Shown: positions 12,060 to 23,222 of the stretch, in pieces
How the letters are laid out: every line of letters begins with the position of its first letter
Position numbering within the stretch: position 1 is the first letter of the stretch
Origin: Ascarosepion bandense
Lineage: Eukaryota > Mollusca > Cephalopoda > Sepiida > Sepiidae
Length of the DNA stretch: 64,000 bases
Reading direction: 5' to 3'
NCBI GenBank assembly: GCA_037127315.1
Contig: JBBBDQ010000330.1
Location: 4,031,501 to 4,095,500, forward strand
Translations under genes and position numbers: made by a program
Notes under the pieces: generated by a model
The model's input: the letters and a program-made list of their open reading frames with translations, nothing else
What the model was told of the DNA's origin: nothing
Databases searched by the model: none

Positions 12060-12225
12060 ATCCACAGACAGATCTGTTTCGCTGTATCACAGCTCATTAG
12101 TATGGTTGGACTCCGATTGCTTTTAACCCAGGATTGAAACCTGACCGAATTGGTGTCAGTTGGCAATTCTACCTCTGGGCTATGGGCACTCGGTAGAAGA
12201 AGGCAGACTTTTTAGAGTGCTTTAA
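12060..12225 (-). mobile_element. tRNA-derived SINE, family 2
   Basis: Reverse complement carries an A-box-like TAGCCCAGAGGTAGAAT and a B box GGTTTCAATCCTGGG, with a conserved downstream end (AAACAGATCTGTCTGTGGAT). Matches the plus-strand copy at 17,600-17,800. It is a Pol III-type retroposon, not a functional tRNA gene. Confidence 0.75.
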
Positions 12226-12244
12226 TTAATTATTGAATAAACTA

Positions 12245-12670
12245 CATTTAGCAGCAAGACTTTCAAGAACCTGGAAGCACCTCATAATTGCTGTTGCTTC
12301 CAGATCCACAGTGACCTGGGGTGGTAGCACCTGTTAGGGTCCCAGCTATGGGCAAATAGTGAACCCCCAAACAAAAATAAAACACTATGAAAGTATAAAA
12401 ATACATTTTTTTAGTATAATTACTAGCAATGCATTTTTATATAAAAAAAATACCAACAAATTTTAAAGCAAAATAACCAGCAATACAATTTTGTAGTAGA
12501 ATTACCAACAATACATTTTATAGCAAAATGACTAACAATACAATTTTTGCTAACTTATAGCATACGATTGTGTTCAAAATACGTTTAGTTAAAGCCATAA
12601 AATTGTGTTCAAAAAATTTTGATTTCACCATTAAATAAGATATACAGGTTGATGTATTACTAAACAAAAT
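12245..12670 (+). repeat. Dispersed repeat R3, copy 1
   Basis: Shares with 33,545-34,120 a core including GCACCTGTTAGGGTCCCA, ATGGGCAAATAGT and ACTATGAAAGTATAAAAATA. It then has a run of degenerate ~33-bp units (ACCA(A/G)CAAT.CA.TTTT.TAG.A.AA). Its tail resembles the tail of the composite SINE at 54,190-54,690, suggesting a shared 3' module. Confidence 0.65.
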
Positions 12671-12676
12671 CAACCA

Positions 12677-12681
12677 AACCA

Positions 12682-12728
<47 letters not shown>

Positions 12729-12738
12729 ACCACAGACA

Positions 12739-12786
<48 letters not shown>
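12677..12786 (+). repeat. Compound microsatellite (CT)n-(TA)n-(GT)n-(AT)n
   Basis: CT repeats at about 12,681-12,702, TA repeats to 12,727, a short GT stretch and then AT repeats to about 12,786. Confidence 0.95.
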
Positions 12787-12789
<3 letters not shown>

Positions 12790-13239
12790 GTTAATTTTAC
12801 ACTAAATTTTAATAATTCTATTTCTTCTAAAATTTTAGATGTTTCAGATATGAATTGATATGCAGAGAAAACTTACTCTCGAATATCTTAAAATACAGAA
12901 AAAGTAATTTTCTTTTAATGTGGCATGATTATTTCAGAGTAAGAACACTAAATTTTGTCACTATCAAAATTAAAAAATTGTTTTGAACAAGGGAGGTAAC
13001 TCTTACAACATCACATTTAGAACTTCAAAGTTGTTTTTGCAATTGTCAAATTGTTTACTAATTTATCTTCTTTTTCTCAGTGTTGTATACCAGATGACTT
13101 CACAGAATAACAATTATAAGAATATAAAATTGTTATTTATTCAGTAGACACTCACCAATTAACTATATGTGCTCAGCCAGCATTACTTAACTCTCTACTT
13201 GAACCATTAATAAATAAAAAGTTTCTAGAAAAATTGCAT

Positions 13240-15560
13240 GAAAAATGATAGAAATCTCAGTACATCTTGAATAGATTACCGTAAAGCCTTTGATAGTGTA
13301 CCACACTCTTGAATCTTTAAGATTTTGGAAATGTACAAAGTCTCCTCGGTGATTCCTTAAATATAGCATTGAATTTATTATACATTATACCTAAATCACA
13401 CCAAAGGTACTGCCACTTGTGATTATTTGAATATCCAAAGAACAATCCTTCAAGGAGACTCCCTGCCACACTTTTTGTTTTGCCTAATCTCCCTTAATCT
13501 CCCTTTTGCACAAACTAAACAATAATAACTATGGATACAAAGTAAAGAAGAAAGTGTTTAATCACCTATTCTACATGGATGATATCAAACTCTTTGTCAA
13601 AGATGACAATGAGTTGCAGGGTATCTTCAATACTGTAAAATGCTTCAGTGATGATATCAGTATGGATTTCAGTTTAGATAAATGTGCAAAAGTAACATTC
13701 AAAAAAGGAGAATTACAAAAATATGCTCAATAAACTGAGATATTGTCACAAAGATTTGGGAACTAGAACAAGAAGCCTGCAGTAATTTCTGTATACCTTT
13801 GGGTAGAAGACTAATTCAAACAGACCCTTCAATCTGCATAGACCATATTCTCTGATTGGTTAATTTTTAACCAATCAAATCTTTTTTATGTGAAAATCGA
13901 GTTTCCCCCACAAAGCTCTCTAGAACCTACCTAACTCCTATTTAAAGAGCTGTTTTCCACAGCTCTTTAGTAGGATTTCAGCTGCTCCATGAATCCTCAC
14001 TAGTCGAAATCAAATCTTACTCACATTCCCAACACACACACAGACATGAACATTTCTACTGTACAATCTTTCAGTTGGACTCAAACTAAGCACTTTGTCT
14101 AAGCAATTCTGATTTGAACATTTTCCACTCAACACCTTTGAACAACTATCCCAAGAACATTATGTAAATAGTTCTTCCTTTCTGAACAAAACTTTATTTC
14201 AATCACCCTTTCCAAGAACATTCATTCACAAATTGACTTTCTCTCAAAATTGCAGCCTACGGAAGAAAACTCTTTCTCCTTCCATACACTTGCACTCAGT
14301 TAAATGCATGCTTTCTCAAATTATTGTATATTTGTTAATACATGTCTATTTTGGTTACAATTGGTGTTGTTATTTCATTTCTGGAGCCTTCAGTATTATC
14401 TAATCACAAATATAAATATTGTAAAGGTTTCCAATGTAATTTCTAGGCCAAATCAACATAATAGGTAACATTGACAAGTTCTTGTGCCAGACGTGATTAC
14501 AAATTATTGATGAATCCTTTACAAGCCTATAAATATCTAGGAGCAAACAAAGGAGATGGAATACAGCATACTCAAATGAAGGAGAAAATAAGAAAAAAAT
14601 ATGACAATCATGTGTGTCTAGTGGTAAATGCCAAGTTGAATTCACCAAACAGCATATCAGCCATAAACACTTTGGCTGTCTTTGTGGTGAGTACAGTTTT
14701 ATACATCCTTAATTAGACCATAACTGACATTAAGCGAATGAATGTCAAAATGAAAAGCTTCTCATTTGCTAACACAAGCATCATCCTAAGGCTGATGTTG
14801 ATCATCTGTGTCCAGATGCAATGTATGAAATGCAAAAACAATGGCAAGATAAGCTTCTCCGTGATCAATCTGCTGTCTGCACCAAACAAGCTGATATAGA
14901 AAAACCATGTACTCATCAGTGGTTATGTAGTGCAGGGTTAAAAGCTAAAATCCAAGATTTTATTCTTACTGGACAGGACCAATGCTTGCTAAATAGAAAT
15001 TACCAAGCACATGTACAAAAAAACCGTGTTGACCCTAAATGCAAATTCTGTGATAAATGTCCAGAAAATATTGACTATCTTATATCAGGCTGCAGTGTAA
15101 GCACCCACTGAATATATAAACTTGGCATGATAGAGTAGACATGAAATTATGCATACATGAAACTTTTACAGGGAGGAAACTGCAAGAAGCTGATATGAAC
15201 ATTACCCATACCAGGTTAAAGAGAGAGAATCAGTAACAATTTTATGAGACTGTACAATAAACACAGACAAAACAATCAAAGCTAATCGCCTCGACATCAT
15301 GATTGAAGACCTCAAAAACAGAATATGTTTTCTTATTAACAAGGCAGCACCTGTAGACTGTAATGTAAATTTGAAAATCTTCAAAAACACTATCAAAATA
15401 CAAGGATCTTGAAGTGGAAATTAGAAACATGTGACATGAGGACATCAATAATTGCAGTTGTAGTTTGAGTCCTTTGATTAAGTGGAAAAAAATACAAAAT
15501 ATTGTACACATAAGTACAGTTTATAAATTACAAAGAGTTTTATCTATGCAAAATGTGTGT
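13240..15560 (+). pseudogene. R2/R4-type LINE polyprotein, degraded and interrupted
   Basis: Fragments appear in order. RT motif A is YRKAFDSVPHSWILK near 13,277. A QGDSLPHFLFCL block lies near 13,455. Catalytic FYMDD is at 13,569-13,583, with FSLDKCAKVTF after it. QAYKYLGANKGDG lies near 14,525 and INTLAVFVV near 14,665. A Cys-rich CKFCDKCPENIDYLISGC lies near 15,040, and a C-terminal region with ANRLDIMIEDLKNR.CFLI lies near 15,280. The last parts resemble the C-terminal zinc motif and restriction-like endonuclease of R2/R4-group LINEs, in which PD...D residues are expected; here they read LD and N. Several stops and frameshifts. A 746-bp LTR (13,778-14,523) sits inside the frame. The element ends near 15,560 (RVLSMQ) before an (AAT)n tract. 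Confidence 0.75.
13778..14523 (+). mobile_element. Solo LTR inserted in the R2/R4-type LINE
   Basis: Starts TGCAG and ends TTTACA, flanked by AGCC on both sides (13,774-13,777 and 14,524-14,527; the match extends to AAGCC), a 4-5 bp target-site duplication. Removing it brings the LINE reading frame directly together (ELEQEA before, YKYLG after), which fixes the borders independently of the LTR signals. A TATTTAAAG motif near 13,951 could be its TATA box. No internal retrotransposon sequence remains, so this is the product of LTR-LTR recombination. Family not identified. Confidence 0.7.
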
Positions 15561-15694
15561 GATCTTAAATTATTTTTGTTTTGTCTTTTTTTTCTTACAA
15601 AAACGATCAGTGGAAAATGTCATGAAGCCATTTCTAACCTTATATCTCTGGTTGGGATCCAAAGGAAAATATGTATACAACAGAAATCAAAAGA

Positions 15695-15696
<2 letters not shown>

Positions 15697-15733
<37 letters not shown>
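15697..15733 (+). repeat. (AAT)n microsatellite
   Basis: About 12 units of AAT/TAA following the LINE remnant; may mark or derive from its tail. Confidence 0.9.
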
Positions 15734-15737
<4 letters not shown>

Positions 15738-15831
15738 CTCTTAATTTTTTCCTCTGATTTTTAAAAGTATATATATTAGGGGCTTGAGTAAGTTCTCACT
15801 GATTTTTCATGTAAAGTTTTATTTACAAAAA

Positions 15832-17160
15832 TTAGTAAGCAACATGACACTGAAAGTATTGTCCATCACTAGCCACTACTTTTACCCATCTTTCTGGGAG
15901 TATTTGAATTCCATGTTGGAAAAATGACATGTCATTTGAGGCTAACCACAAGTCAACTCATTTTTTGGCAGAATGAAAGTTCTGCTCAGCCAGGCCATGT
16001 GCCACTGATCAGAACAAGTGATAATCAAACAAGGCAATTTCTGGTGAATATAGTGGATGGGGTGGGGTAGGATTTCTCATTTAAACATTTCTAAGTAGGT
16101 TTTCACCTGTTTTACAACATGTGGCATGGCATTGTCATGTTGTAAAATCACTTTGTCATGTCTCTGCTTGCATAGTGGCCAGTTTTTCTTCAATACTTAG
16201 CTCAAACACATCAATTGTAGTTGATAGTGATCTCCTGTGATGATTTTGGTCAGTTTGAGTAGCTCATAATAACCTATACCTTGATGATCCCACCAAATAC
16301 GGAGCAGAAGGTTTGAACCATGTATATTTGGCTTTGATGCTAATGTTGATGCATGGCCAGGCTTACCTCATGATTTTCTACACTTAGGTTTATCAAAATG
16401 TATCCACTTTTCATCATCATCATTTATGATACAATGCAAAAAACCTTTCCTTTTCTTTTCTTTCACTGAAGCAGTTGTTCATACTTGACAAGATGCTGTT
16501 TAATATCTCTCAGCCTCAACTTGTATGGCTTCCAATGTCCTTGCTTTTTGAATCCTTCCTAATGCTTTCAAGCATTTCGAAAATGTTGTGTGATCAACTT
16601 CTAATGATTCTGCAAGTTTAGATCATGCCTGACATGAGTCTTTATGAAGCAATATCTCCAATTCTTCATCTTCATCTTCAAACTTTTTTGGTGTGCCAGA
16701 GCATTCTTTATCTTTGATATATCTCGGAAAGGAATATCAGTGTAAAGCTTAGTGGAAGAATGGTACTCAACACAGGAATATGATATAATGGATTTATTGT
16801 ACCACTGTACAATTAACAATAAGATACAGATAATCAACCAATGAGTAGGAGCGAAATAAACTATCAAATAGAGAATGTCTTCGCCTAAGATGTTTTCTTT
16901 CTGTTTGCACCACTCGTCACCATCTCTTATAGCCTAGAGCATTCTATTCTTGGGGATGGCAGGATGTTTCACAATAACAATTTTCAACATCAAAATCATT
17001 ATTTTTGAAGCATCTAAACCAATCTCTGCATGTTGTTTTTGACAGAGCATGATTGCTGTAAATCTCAACAAGAATTTTTTGTGCTTTAACTGCAGATTTC
17101 TTTGAATTGAATAAAGTAGTGCAATAAAATTCCTCACAAATACACTGTCTTTGGCATAAA
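15832..17160 (-). pseudogene. Mariner transposase, degraded, with nested LTR
   Basis: Reading leftwards: an N-terminal helix-turn-helix part (HALSKTTCRDWFRCFKNNDF, about 17,060), a break by a 265-bp insertion, then KDKECSGTPKKFEDED and KLAESLEVDHTTFSKCLKAL. Next come DDDEKWIHFDKPK, NLLLRIWWDHQGIGYYELLK, VILQHDNAMPHVVKQVKTYL, YSPEIALFDYHLF and LPERWVKVVASDGQYFQ, ending in a stop at about 15,834. These are the landmark motifs of mariner with D,D34D catalytic spacing (IWWD, QHDNA, SPxxAxxDYH). Multiple stops and frameshifts. Terminal inverted repeats could not be fixed with confidence. Confidence 0.85.
16715..16979 (-). mobile_element. Solo LTR-like insertion within the mariner
   Basis: 265 bp interrupting the transposase between NDFDVEN and KDKECSG. 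Minus strand starts TGTTATTGTG and ends ATATATCA (TG...CA). Flanks are ATCTT and ATTTT, a 5-bp target-site duplication with one mismatch. On the minus strand it has GGCTATAAGAG (TATA-like) and ACAATAAATCC (polyadenylation-like) in the right order. A CCTGTGTTGAGT block resembles CCTGTTGTTGAGT in the LTR at 21,614-21,904, so the two may be related. Confidence 0.6.
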
Positions 17161-17279
17161 ATTTGACATGTTTAATGCTATGAAAAACAAAGTTGTTTAC
17201 ACTTTGTCAAAATGACATACACTGAATTTCAAGCTTGCTTATTGATGTGTTACAGTCTGAAACTACATGCACGCAGTTC

Positions 17280-17440
17280 TGGGAACTTATTCAAGGCACT
17301 GTATCACAGCTCTTCAGTGCAGCTAGATTAACTGTTTGCTTCAAGCCAGGATCAAAATTTGACTGATTTTTCATCAGATGGATATCTTCCTCTCTGTGTT
17401 ATTGGCATATGGCAGAGGAAGGTAGCTTTCATAGCAGGTT
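17280..17440 (-). mobile_element. Diverged family-2 SINE copy
   Basis: Reverse complement aligns loosely with 17,640-17,780 (CACAGCTCTTCAGT versus the family's end, and a decayed B box). It lies in inverted orientation to the better copy just downstream. Confidence 0.45.
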
Positions 17441-17599
17441 ATTCACAGGATGTAAATAAACCCCAGTAACAGAGAGCACTCAATTTTATATATATGTATT
17501 TATGCTCTCACACCCTGACTGAGCACTCTGGAAGAGTGGGAGACTTTGTAAACAGTAGCTACTCCGGCATTTACGCATCGCTCATTCGATAATGAATTG

Positions 17600-17800
17600 G
17601 AGCACTCTAGCTATTGGGCGTGTTTTTATGCGCTAAAAAGCCTGCCTTCTTCTACCAGACACTCATGGCCTAGGGGTAGAATCGCCGACTGACGCTGATT
17701 CGGTCAGGTTTCAATCCTGGGTTAGGAAACGATCGGAGTCTAAGCCATACTGATGAGCTGTAATACAGTGAAACAGATCTGTCTGTGGATGACTATAGTA
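17600..17800 (+). mobile_element. tRNA-derived SINE, family 2
   Basis: A box TGGCCTAGGGGTAGAAT near 17,666 and B box GGTTTCAATCCTGGG near 17,708, followed by the conserved AAACAGATCTGTCTGTGGAT end. CpGs are retained, making this the best-preserved copy here. It ends in a (TA)n tract at 17,797. Confidence 0.8.
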
Positions 17801-17825
17801 TATATATATATATATATATATATAG

Positions 17826-17905
17826 TCTACCTAACAAACTTGTGTAAATGGATGGTAGAACAATGCCTACTTAAGAAACTGAAAAACTTTCAAGAGAGAA
17901 TAAAA
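17826..17905 (+). mobile_element. Scrap of an endonuclease-RT LINE C-terminus
   Basis: Codes for VYLTNLCKWMVEQCLLKKL, like the C-terminal YL..L.KWM.EQ.L segment of the LINE family seen at 30,318-30,760. Too short for more. Confidence 0.4.
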
Positions 17906-17952
17906 AATTTCCACCTTCAGGTCACATTGTTGTTTATGGCCTAAATTCCTAG

Positions 17953-18067
17953 ACCTGCAGGAAAAGCAAACATTCAGAATTCAAACCCGAATTATTTCCA
18001 GTTAGGTAAAAATTCACAGTTGCATCCAGTTATTAAATATCAAGGTCAAAGAAACCTAGTTACAACA
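17953..18067 (+). CDS. Weak internal exon candidate
   Basis: A TAG acceptor at 17,950-17,952 is followed by 38 open codons with coding-like composition (e.g. FQLGKNSQLHPVIKYQ), then CAACA followed by GTGATA as a poor donor. The phase does not fit direct joining to the 20,086 exon candidate. Could easily be chance. Confidence 0.2.
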
Positions 18068-18214
18068 GTGATATGGGAAACTCTCTTTCAAGGAGAAGTA
18101 TTGTTTCTATTACTATTCCATTTTCTATCTTTGGAACTTTTTGGGTATTTACCGTTTTTACCGTTAAAAATATTGTATATCTGCTGTGTTTGTTTACATG
18201 TGTTTGAGAACTGA

Positions 18215-20085
18215 CCTATTTTCATAACAAACTTTACACCCACCTTAGTAATATTGTTTGTTTTCAAGAGTGTTAATGCTTTTCAAGGTTAATTTGATTT
18301 ATGTTGTGTTATTTGTAATGGAAATAAAAGTTTTTTATATTTATAATGCACATTAATGTAATCATAATCTTATCATCATCTTATTTCATATCTTATTATT
18401 AGCCAAAATGTGCATATTTTTGGTCACAATGCATTGACATTGTCTAAACCCAGGATAAGCTGTAATATGTTTTTGCAATAAAATTTTTATAATTCTCAGA
18501 CTGTATTGTAGAGTAGCTGACACCCTTGCAGTGCTATCAGTTATGGAATGGCTCATGGACTGAAATGGTCTATTTAAGTAAAAAATAGTAGCATTCAAGG
18601 CATAATATTCAAGCTTTCTTCGAGTAATATTCAGACTGATTACTTCGGCACCTATTGCAATCTAACCCCCTCCTCTCTGTGTTGTAAGTTCTGTCTTGTC
18701 TGTCATTGTACCTATTGTGTATATCTGTTTAGCACCAGATATTGTGCTGAATAATACCACAGCACACTTTCTCTGTGTATCATATCCACCTCAGTGATAT
18801 GACTGTTTCTTCTGTGTCTTGTTATTACTTCTCATCATGGTTTACTGTTGCAGGATTTATTTTAATTTTTTTCCAGTAAATCAACAAGAAATATTTTGTT
18901 TATCAGGAGTTGTCCCTTACATCTATATGATCCTTGAATAAAGCCTTTTTGGTCACTAGTAAAAGTACTAGTGATGATGAGGAAAGCATACATGCATTCA
19001 GTTAAGACAGAGGTTAGAGTTTTGTACATTATCATAAGATAGCTTATAGGCTTGTAACATTGAAACTAAAATCTTCTAAATTTTAGTCACATTGTTTTTA
19101 GGGAGCAAAATATAATACCATTTACCAGTCACTCTGGGGTCAGTTGTAGTTCATAATTAAGTTAAAAAAGGATCATTATTATTATTGTTGTTGTTGATGA
19201 TGATGATTCCTTTGATTTGCTATTTCATACATCTATTTAACAAGTCTTTCACCTGAGACCTAAGGTAAATGTTTTTTCTTAGTAAATCACTGAGTATGTT
19301 GGATAGAAAGGGTTCATTACCACCACCACCACCATCATCATCATCTTAATAATAATTTTTACATCATCATCATAATTTTTACATCATCATCATAATAATT
19401 TTTACTTATTTGTTTATTTATTTATTTCCAATTTTCCAATGAGTTGTGATTGCAACTTTAAATTATTTATTGCCTTCAAATTTTGTGATTCTATATTCTT
19501 TCATCATTTTTTTTAAATGGTTGTAAATGAATTAAAACGAAGGGAGTCAACTCTTCAAAGCTATTCAGCATTTATGATTCTTTTTTTGTTTTGGAGTCAA
19601 CTTAAAATTATTATTATTATTTTTTTTTTTTTATAATACCCAACCTATCATCAGTAGTAATAGTGGGAATAAGAGAATAATAATAATATAACAATAATTT
19701 TTCGACTATGATTTGCTAATTATTAAACATTCTTTCATTGTCTAAAATGTTTTTAATATTATTATTTGGATCTTTTCTGTTAATTTACCCCAGATAATGT
19801 AAAGTTACATATTGTAGATAATTCACCCCAAGAAATTATAAGTTTTAAATCAAAGTTTATTTGTTTTTTCATTAAATTTTTAGCACTCTTTAGAAATTAT
19901 CAATTTTAAATCAAAATTAGTTTAGCTTGCCTTGCAACAACTCTAGCCATCAGAATAAAAAATTACCAAAACTCAAAGAGTTATTCATATTTCATAAGTT
20001 TAAATGATATTCAAGGTACTTACATGGAATTTTTTACAATTTCAAAAAAAGAAGAAAACAATCTGTTTTTTGGCTTGTTTGTCAG
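18215..20085. other. AT-rich spacer with simple repeats
   Basis: Contains short (ATC/CAT)n tracts near 19,320-19,400 and (ATT)n near 19,600. No coding or repeat family was recognised. Confidence 0.45.
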
Positions 20086-20207
20086 GATGCGCATGAACTC
20101 TGCTTCCACACTTAGAAATAGTGCACCCAACTCAACCACATTAGGGGTGATCACAAAAGTCAACCCAACTAGAATGCAATCAAAGGTCCTTGCTCTGGGA
20201 GAATTTG
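20086..20207 (+). CDS. Putative internal exon, unknown product
   Basis: Acceptor TTGGCTTGTTTGTCAG ends at 20,085 and donor GTATGA starts at 20,208. The 122 bases contribute one base of a codon, 40 codons and one base of the next. The peptide is polar, with Ser/Asn/Thr-rich MRMNSASTLRNSAPNSTTLG, then VITKVNPTRM and KVLALGEF. The exon differs from its flanks in higher GC and lack of A/T runs. No match to transposon proteins known to me. Its end phase is compatible with the start of the exon candidate at 54,804-54,987, on the same strand. No domain recognised. Confidence 0.4.
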
Positions 20208-20639
20208 GTATGAATTTTAGGAAATATAAACTTCTTTATTTTGGGGTGAATTAATAGTTTGGGGTGAATTAACAGAAAAGATCATATTATTTCTGTTAGT
20301 TTGTCATAGCTTGGATTAAAAAAGTCAATATTTGAGTGAGTATTTAGGAGAAAGACTTTAAAAGAATTTTTTTTCATATAATGATAGCCTTTTGCAAGCC
20401 ATTAAAAGGCTTTCAGAAAAATTTACATATAAAGAGTTTCTAAAAATTTTCTGCCTCTACTCATCTTCTAAAATGTGGCCAAATGATCAAAAATCACACA
20501 TTTTATGATGAGCTTCTTGATTTGGTCAGGAACTTTTCAGCACCTACTCATAAAGAGAGAAAATAATGTAATGTTGCCTAAAAAATGGTCAGTTTAAAGC
20601 TCAAATGATCACCATGCCTGTTTTAAGCAGATATTATTT

Positions 20640-21420
20640 TTTTAATCATTTTACCCTAATCAAGGTGGGAATGCCACTAGTATGCAAAGGGTTACAGGGA
20701 GTGAAAATGAAAGTGAAAGTGAAAGTGAAGACTGAGAATAGGAAGAATTGAAGAAAGGGCAAAAGATGAGTGAGACTGAAAAATTCAGAAGATGGCAATT
20801 GATGTTACTTTTAAATTTTTAAAGATTTTAGTTATCAGGGAATCATTGAAACAGAAGTGTGAGAAAAGAAACTTTTGGAATAGAAGTACTAGTAGCATTT
20901 AGCTATTTCAACAGTAAAAGGGTTGGACCTAGATGCCAATCTAGTTTTACACTTAAATTTATGTAGTTGGGACAATAGAACAAAAAGCTCATTAGAGCAG
21001 TTGCCATGAAAATACTTGTAGAAAAGACAGAGGAAAGCCATGTCACATTGATCAGAAAGTGACTGAAGTTAAATGTTTGATCTGATCCTTCCTTGGATTT
21101 TGTCAAGAATCTCAAAATATACGGCAGGGGCAGCAGAGAACATACGGCAACAGTATTCAATACAAGGATGAAAGGTAGATTTGTAAATCTACAAGATGGA
21201 TTCTGCCAAGAAAAAATTTTTGGCACAACACAGTGATCCAAATTTCCTTGCAATAGATGCATCTATTGATGCAATGCAGTCGCTCCACTTCAGATCAGTG
21301 TAAAACATGAGGTCAAGAAGGTACAGTGTGCTGTTCTCCTGGAGTCTAGCATCAGCTAAGCCAATGGCAGGCCAAAAATGTTCCCTATGATGGTTAAATA
21401 AAAGGAATTTCAACTGAAGT
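20640..21420 (-). pseudogene. LINE RT 3' fragment (CR1/Jockey-like family)
   Basis: Minus-strand frames contain HHREHFWPAIGLADARLQE, TDLKWSDCIASIDASIARK and a decayed continuation through the C-terminal region. They correspond to the part of the family RT that follows YADD. The 3' end is the reverse of ...GGTGAAATGATTAAA at about 20,640. Frameshifted and 5'-truncated at about 21,420. Confidence 0.75.
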
Positions 21421-21431
21421 GCTATACATAA

Positions 21432-22017
21432 TACATGCTTGGGCGATCATATCTCAAAAGAGACATGACTGACCAGGCAGAAGATTTTCATACAAGTAGG
21501 TTGCCATTATTTTCTGTGGTAGATTGGTTGCCAACTAAGGCTTTAGAACCCAATCTATCCAGCTATTTAATCCATAGCTGGGGAAAAATATGGATTAATA
21601 CGTTTTCCAAAAGTGTTGGGACACCCGCGCCTATTCGACTATAATGGACTATTCCATTACTATGTAAAGTAATGGTGACATCTACAACGAGAGTGTGCCG
21701 AGCAGCCAATCGACAAGTCAGTCGTAGACTTCTGGTGATGACCCGGAAGTACCCATTGCTTATACTACGTCTTACGACGGTTGAGACGATTAACCTTTAT
21801 TCTTGTATTGGATACTAATAACCTTTGTAAATACTATTTTCACAGAATACAACAATTAACCCATTCCTGTTGTTGAGTTATTTATTCTTACTCACGACAT
21901 AACAAAAAGTATTTTCACATAAGTGAATGCAATGAATTTAACTGGAATTCAAACTCAACTCTGTGATTTCTCGTTCTGAGCCAAGATCCACTGCACGACA
22001 ATGCACATCCTACACTA
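21432..22017 (-). mobile_element. tRNA-derived SINE family 1, split by a solo LTR
   Basis: The SINE runs from 22,017 (5', reverse of GGATGTGCATTGTCGTGCAG) leftwards to about 21,432 (3' hairpin region), with an LTR at 21,614-21,904 inside. The 5' part has a B-box-like GAGTTTGAATTCC on the minus strand. The two halves rejoin exactly if the LTR and one copy of AAAAG are removed. Confidence 0.85.
21614..21904 (+). mobile_element. Solo LTR within a SINE
   Basis: 291 bp beginning TGTTGGGACACC and ending CACGACATAACA, flanked by perfect 5-bp duplications AAAAG (21,609-21,613 and 21,905-21,909). CpG-rich relative to surroundings, suggesting a younger insertion than its host SINE. The 3' part CCTGTTGTTGAGT resembles the LTR in the 16.7 kb mariner. 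A 5-bp duplication and TG...CA ends fit Ty3/Gypsy or a similar LTR element; the exact family is not determined. Confidence 0.85.
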
Positions 22018-22489
22018 CAACACAGATCCAAACAATAAACATAGTTAAAAAAACAGTGACAAAGGAATGGTTTTTCTCTTGACCCTGCTTTTATCATATA
22101 CTTATCAAGTAATTTTATTGTTTTAAAAAGCCATTTTTCAAATTCTAAAAAAGCCTAAACATATAAAACAGGTTTTATATTTTTCTCAAGAACTGACAAC
22201 AAAATGTTAAAGACTATTTATTAGATTATTTACATGAATAATTCAATTTTCACACAATTATAAAAATATATGAACCAGCTATCATTTACTATTTAACATA
22301 TTATAAAGACATAGCATAAAAACAAATCTTTTATTTATAAATTTCTAAAATAAATTCTTTTATTCATAAACTTATAAAATATCTGTGAACTATAGAATAA
22401 GAAAATTTAACATAAACACATGACAGCAAGTAACTGTAAATAAACATTTTGACATTATTCAGATTTTTCCTCCATTTGATTTTCCTCCA

Positions 22490-22797
22490 TTAGATAACCT
22501 TTTACAGGTTTTTAGATAACCTATATAAATATTTTCAGATTGAAAGAAATGTTTTTCATATAATAATGATTTCCTGACACAAATCTTACTAATTAACCCA
22601 GAGCTGAGGAGTGAAAAAGTGGATTTTACCTTTCCAAAGAGTATTTGCACCTAAGTGAATATAACAAACCTGATAAATTGGAAGTTCGCTCTCTGATTTC
22701 CAATTCTAAGCCATTATTCACTACACCACCCACAATTCCAAGCTTACAGTACCTGTTATTCTCAAGCGGTCACTTATCTAGGTACTGACCAGGCTTG
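22490..22797 (-). mobile_element. Composite 5S-tRNA SINE, 5'-truncated copy
   Basis: Reading leftwards from 22,797: the second half of a 5S rRNA-like sequence (AGCCTGGTCAGTACCTAGAT, then GACCGCTTGAGAATAACAGG) to CTGTAAGCTT. This joins a tRNA-derived unit (GTGGTGTAGTGAATAATGGC...), and then a body ending in GGGTTAATTAGTAAG and AAATCATTATTAT shared with 43,030-43,080. One of four copies in this window with the corresponding 5S-to-tRNA junction. Confidence 0.8.
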
Positions 22798-23222
22798 TAA
22801 CCATATTTTCAGAAGGCTGGTATTAATTTTAAGTGATTTTCAAGATGAGGAGAGCTTTATCTAAAATTGGAGAATACAATTATTTTTATTGGGAAAAGTA
22901 ACCAAAGTAATAAAGAGTGATAATAGATCAAGAATATTAACATACTACTGAAATACCAGCGAACTGATATTTTTTTGTGTCACTTAGCGTTGACTCACTT
23001 GTAAGTTTGTATCTATTTGATATATATAAATATATATAAATTTAAATCTGGTTTTTCATTATATACCGTTCCTTCACGTGTCTGGTCTTACCTAGTTGGG
23101 TGATGACAAGTGATCCTGCTTTAGACAATTTGTGATCAACAAACACAATGTGGGTGGAATTGACCAAAGGTCAGAAAGGTTGACTGGACTCAGCCAGGGG
23201 TTGTGTTATAGGCTCAACGTTA
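22798..23222 (+). repeat. Dispersed repeat R2, copy 1
   Basis: Matches 45,872-46,860: GGTATTAATTTTA.GTGATT near the start, ACTGAAATACCAG in the middle, and the end CAATGTGGG.GGAAT..CC, AAAGGTCAG..AGGTTGACTGG and AGGGGTTGTGTTA. No coding content seen. This copy lacks ~540 bp present in the other. Confidence 0.7.

Noticed and set aside
17664..17722. Genuine tRNA gene
   Set aside because: A and B boxes are present but no complete cloverleaf or acceptor-stem pairing could be made; the sequence recurs as a SINE.
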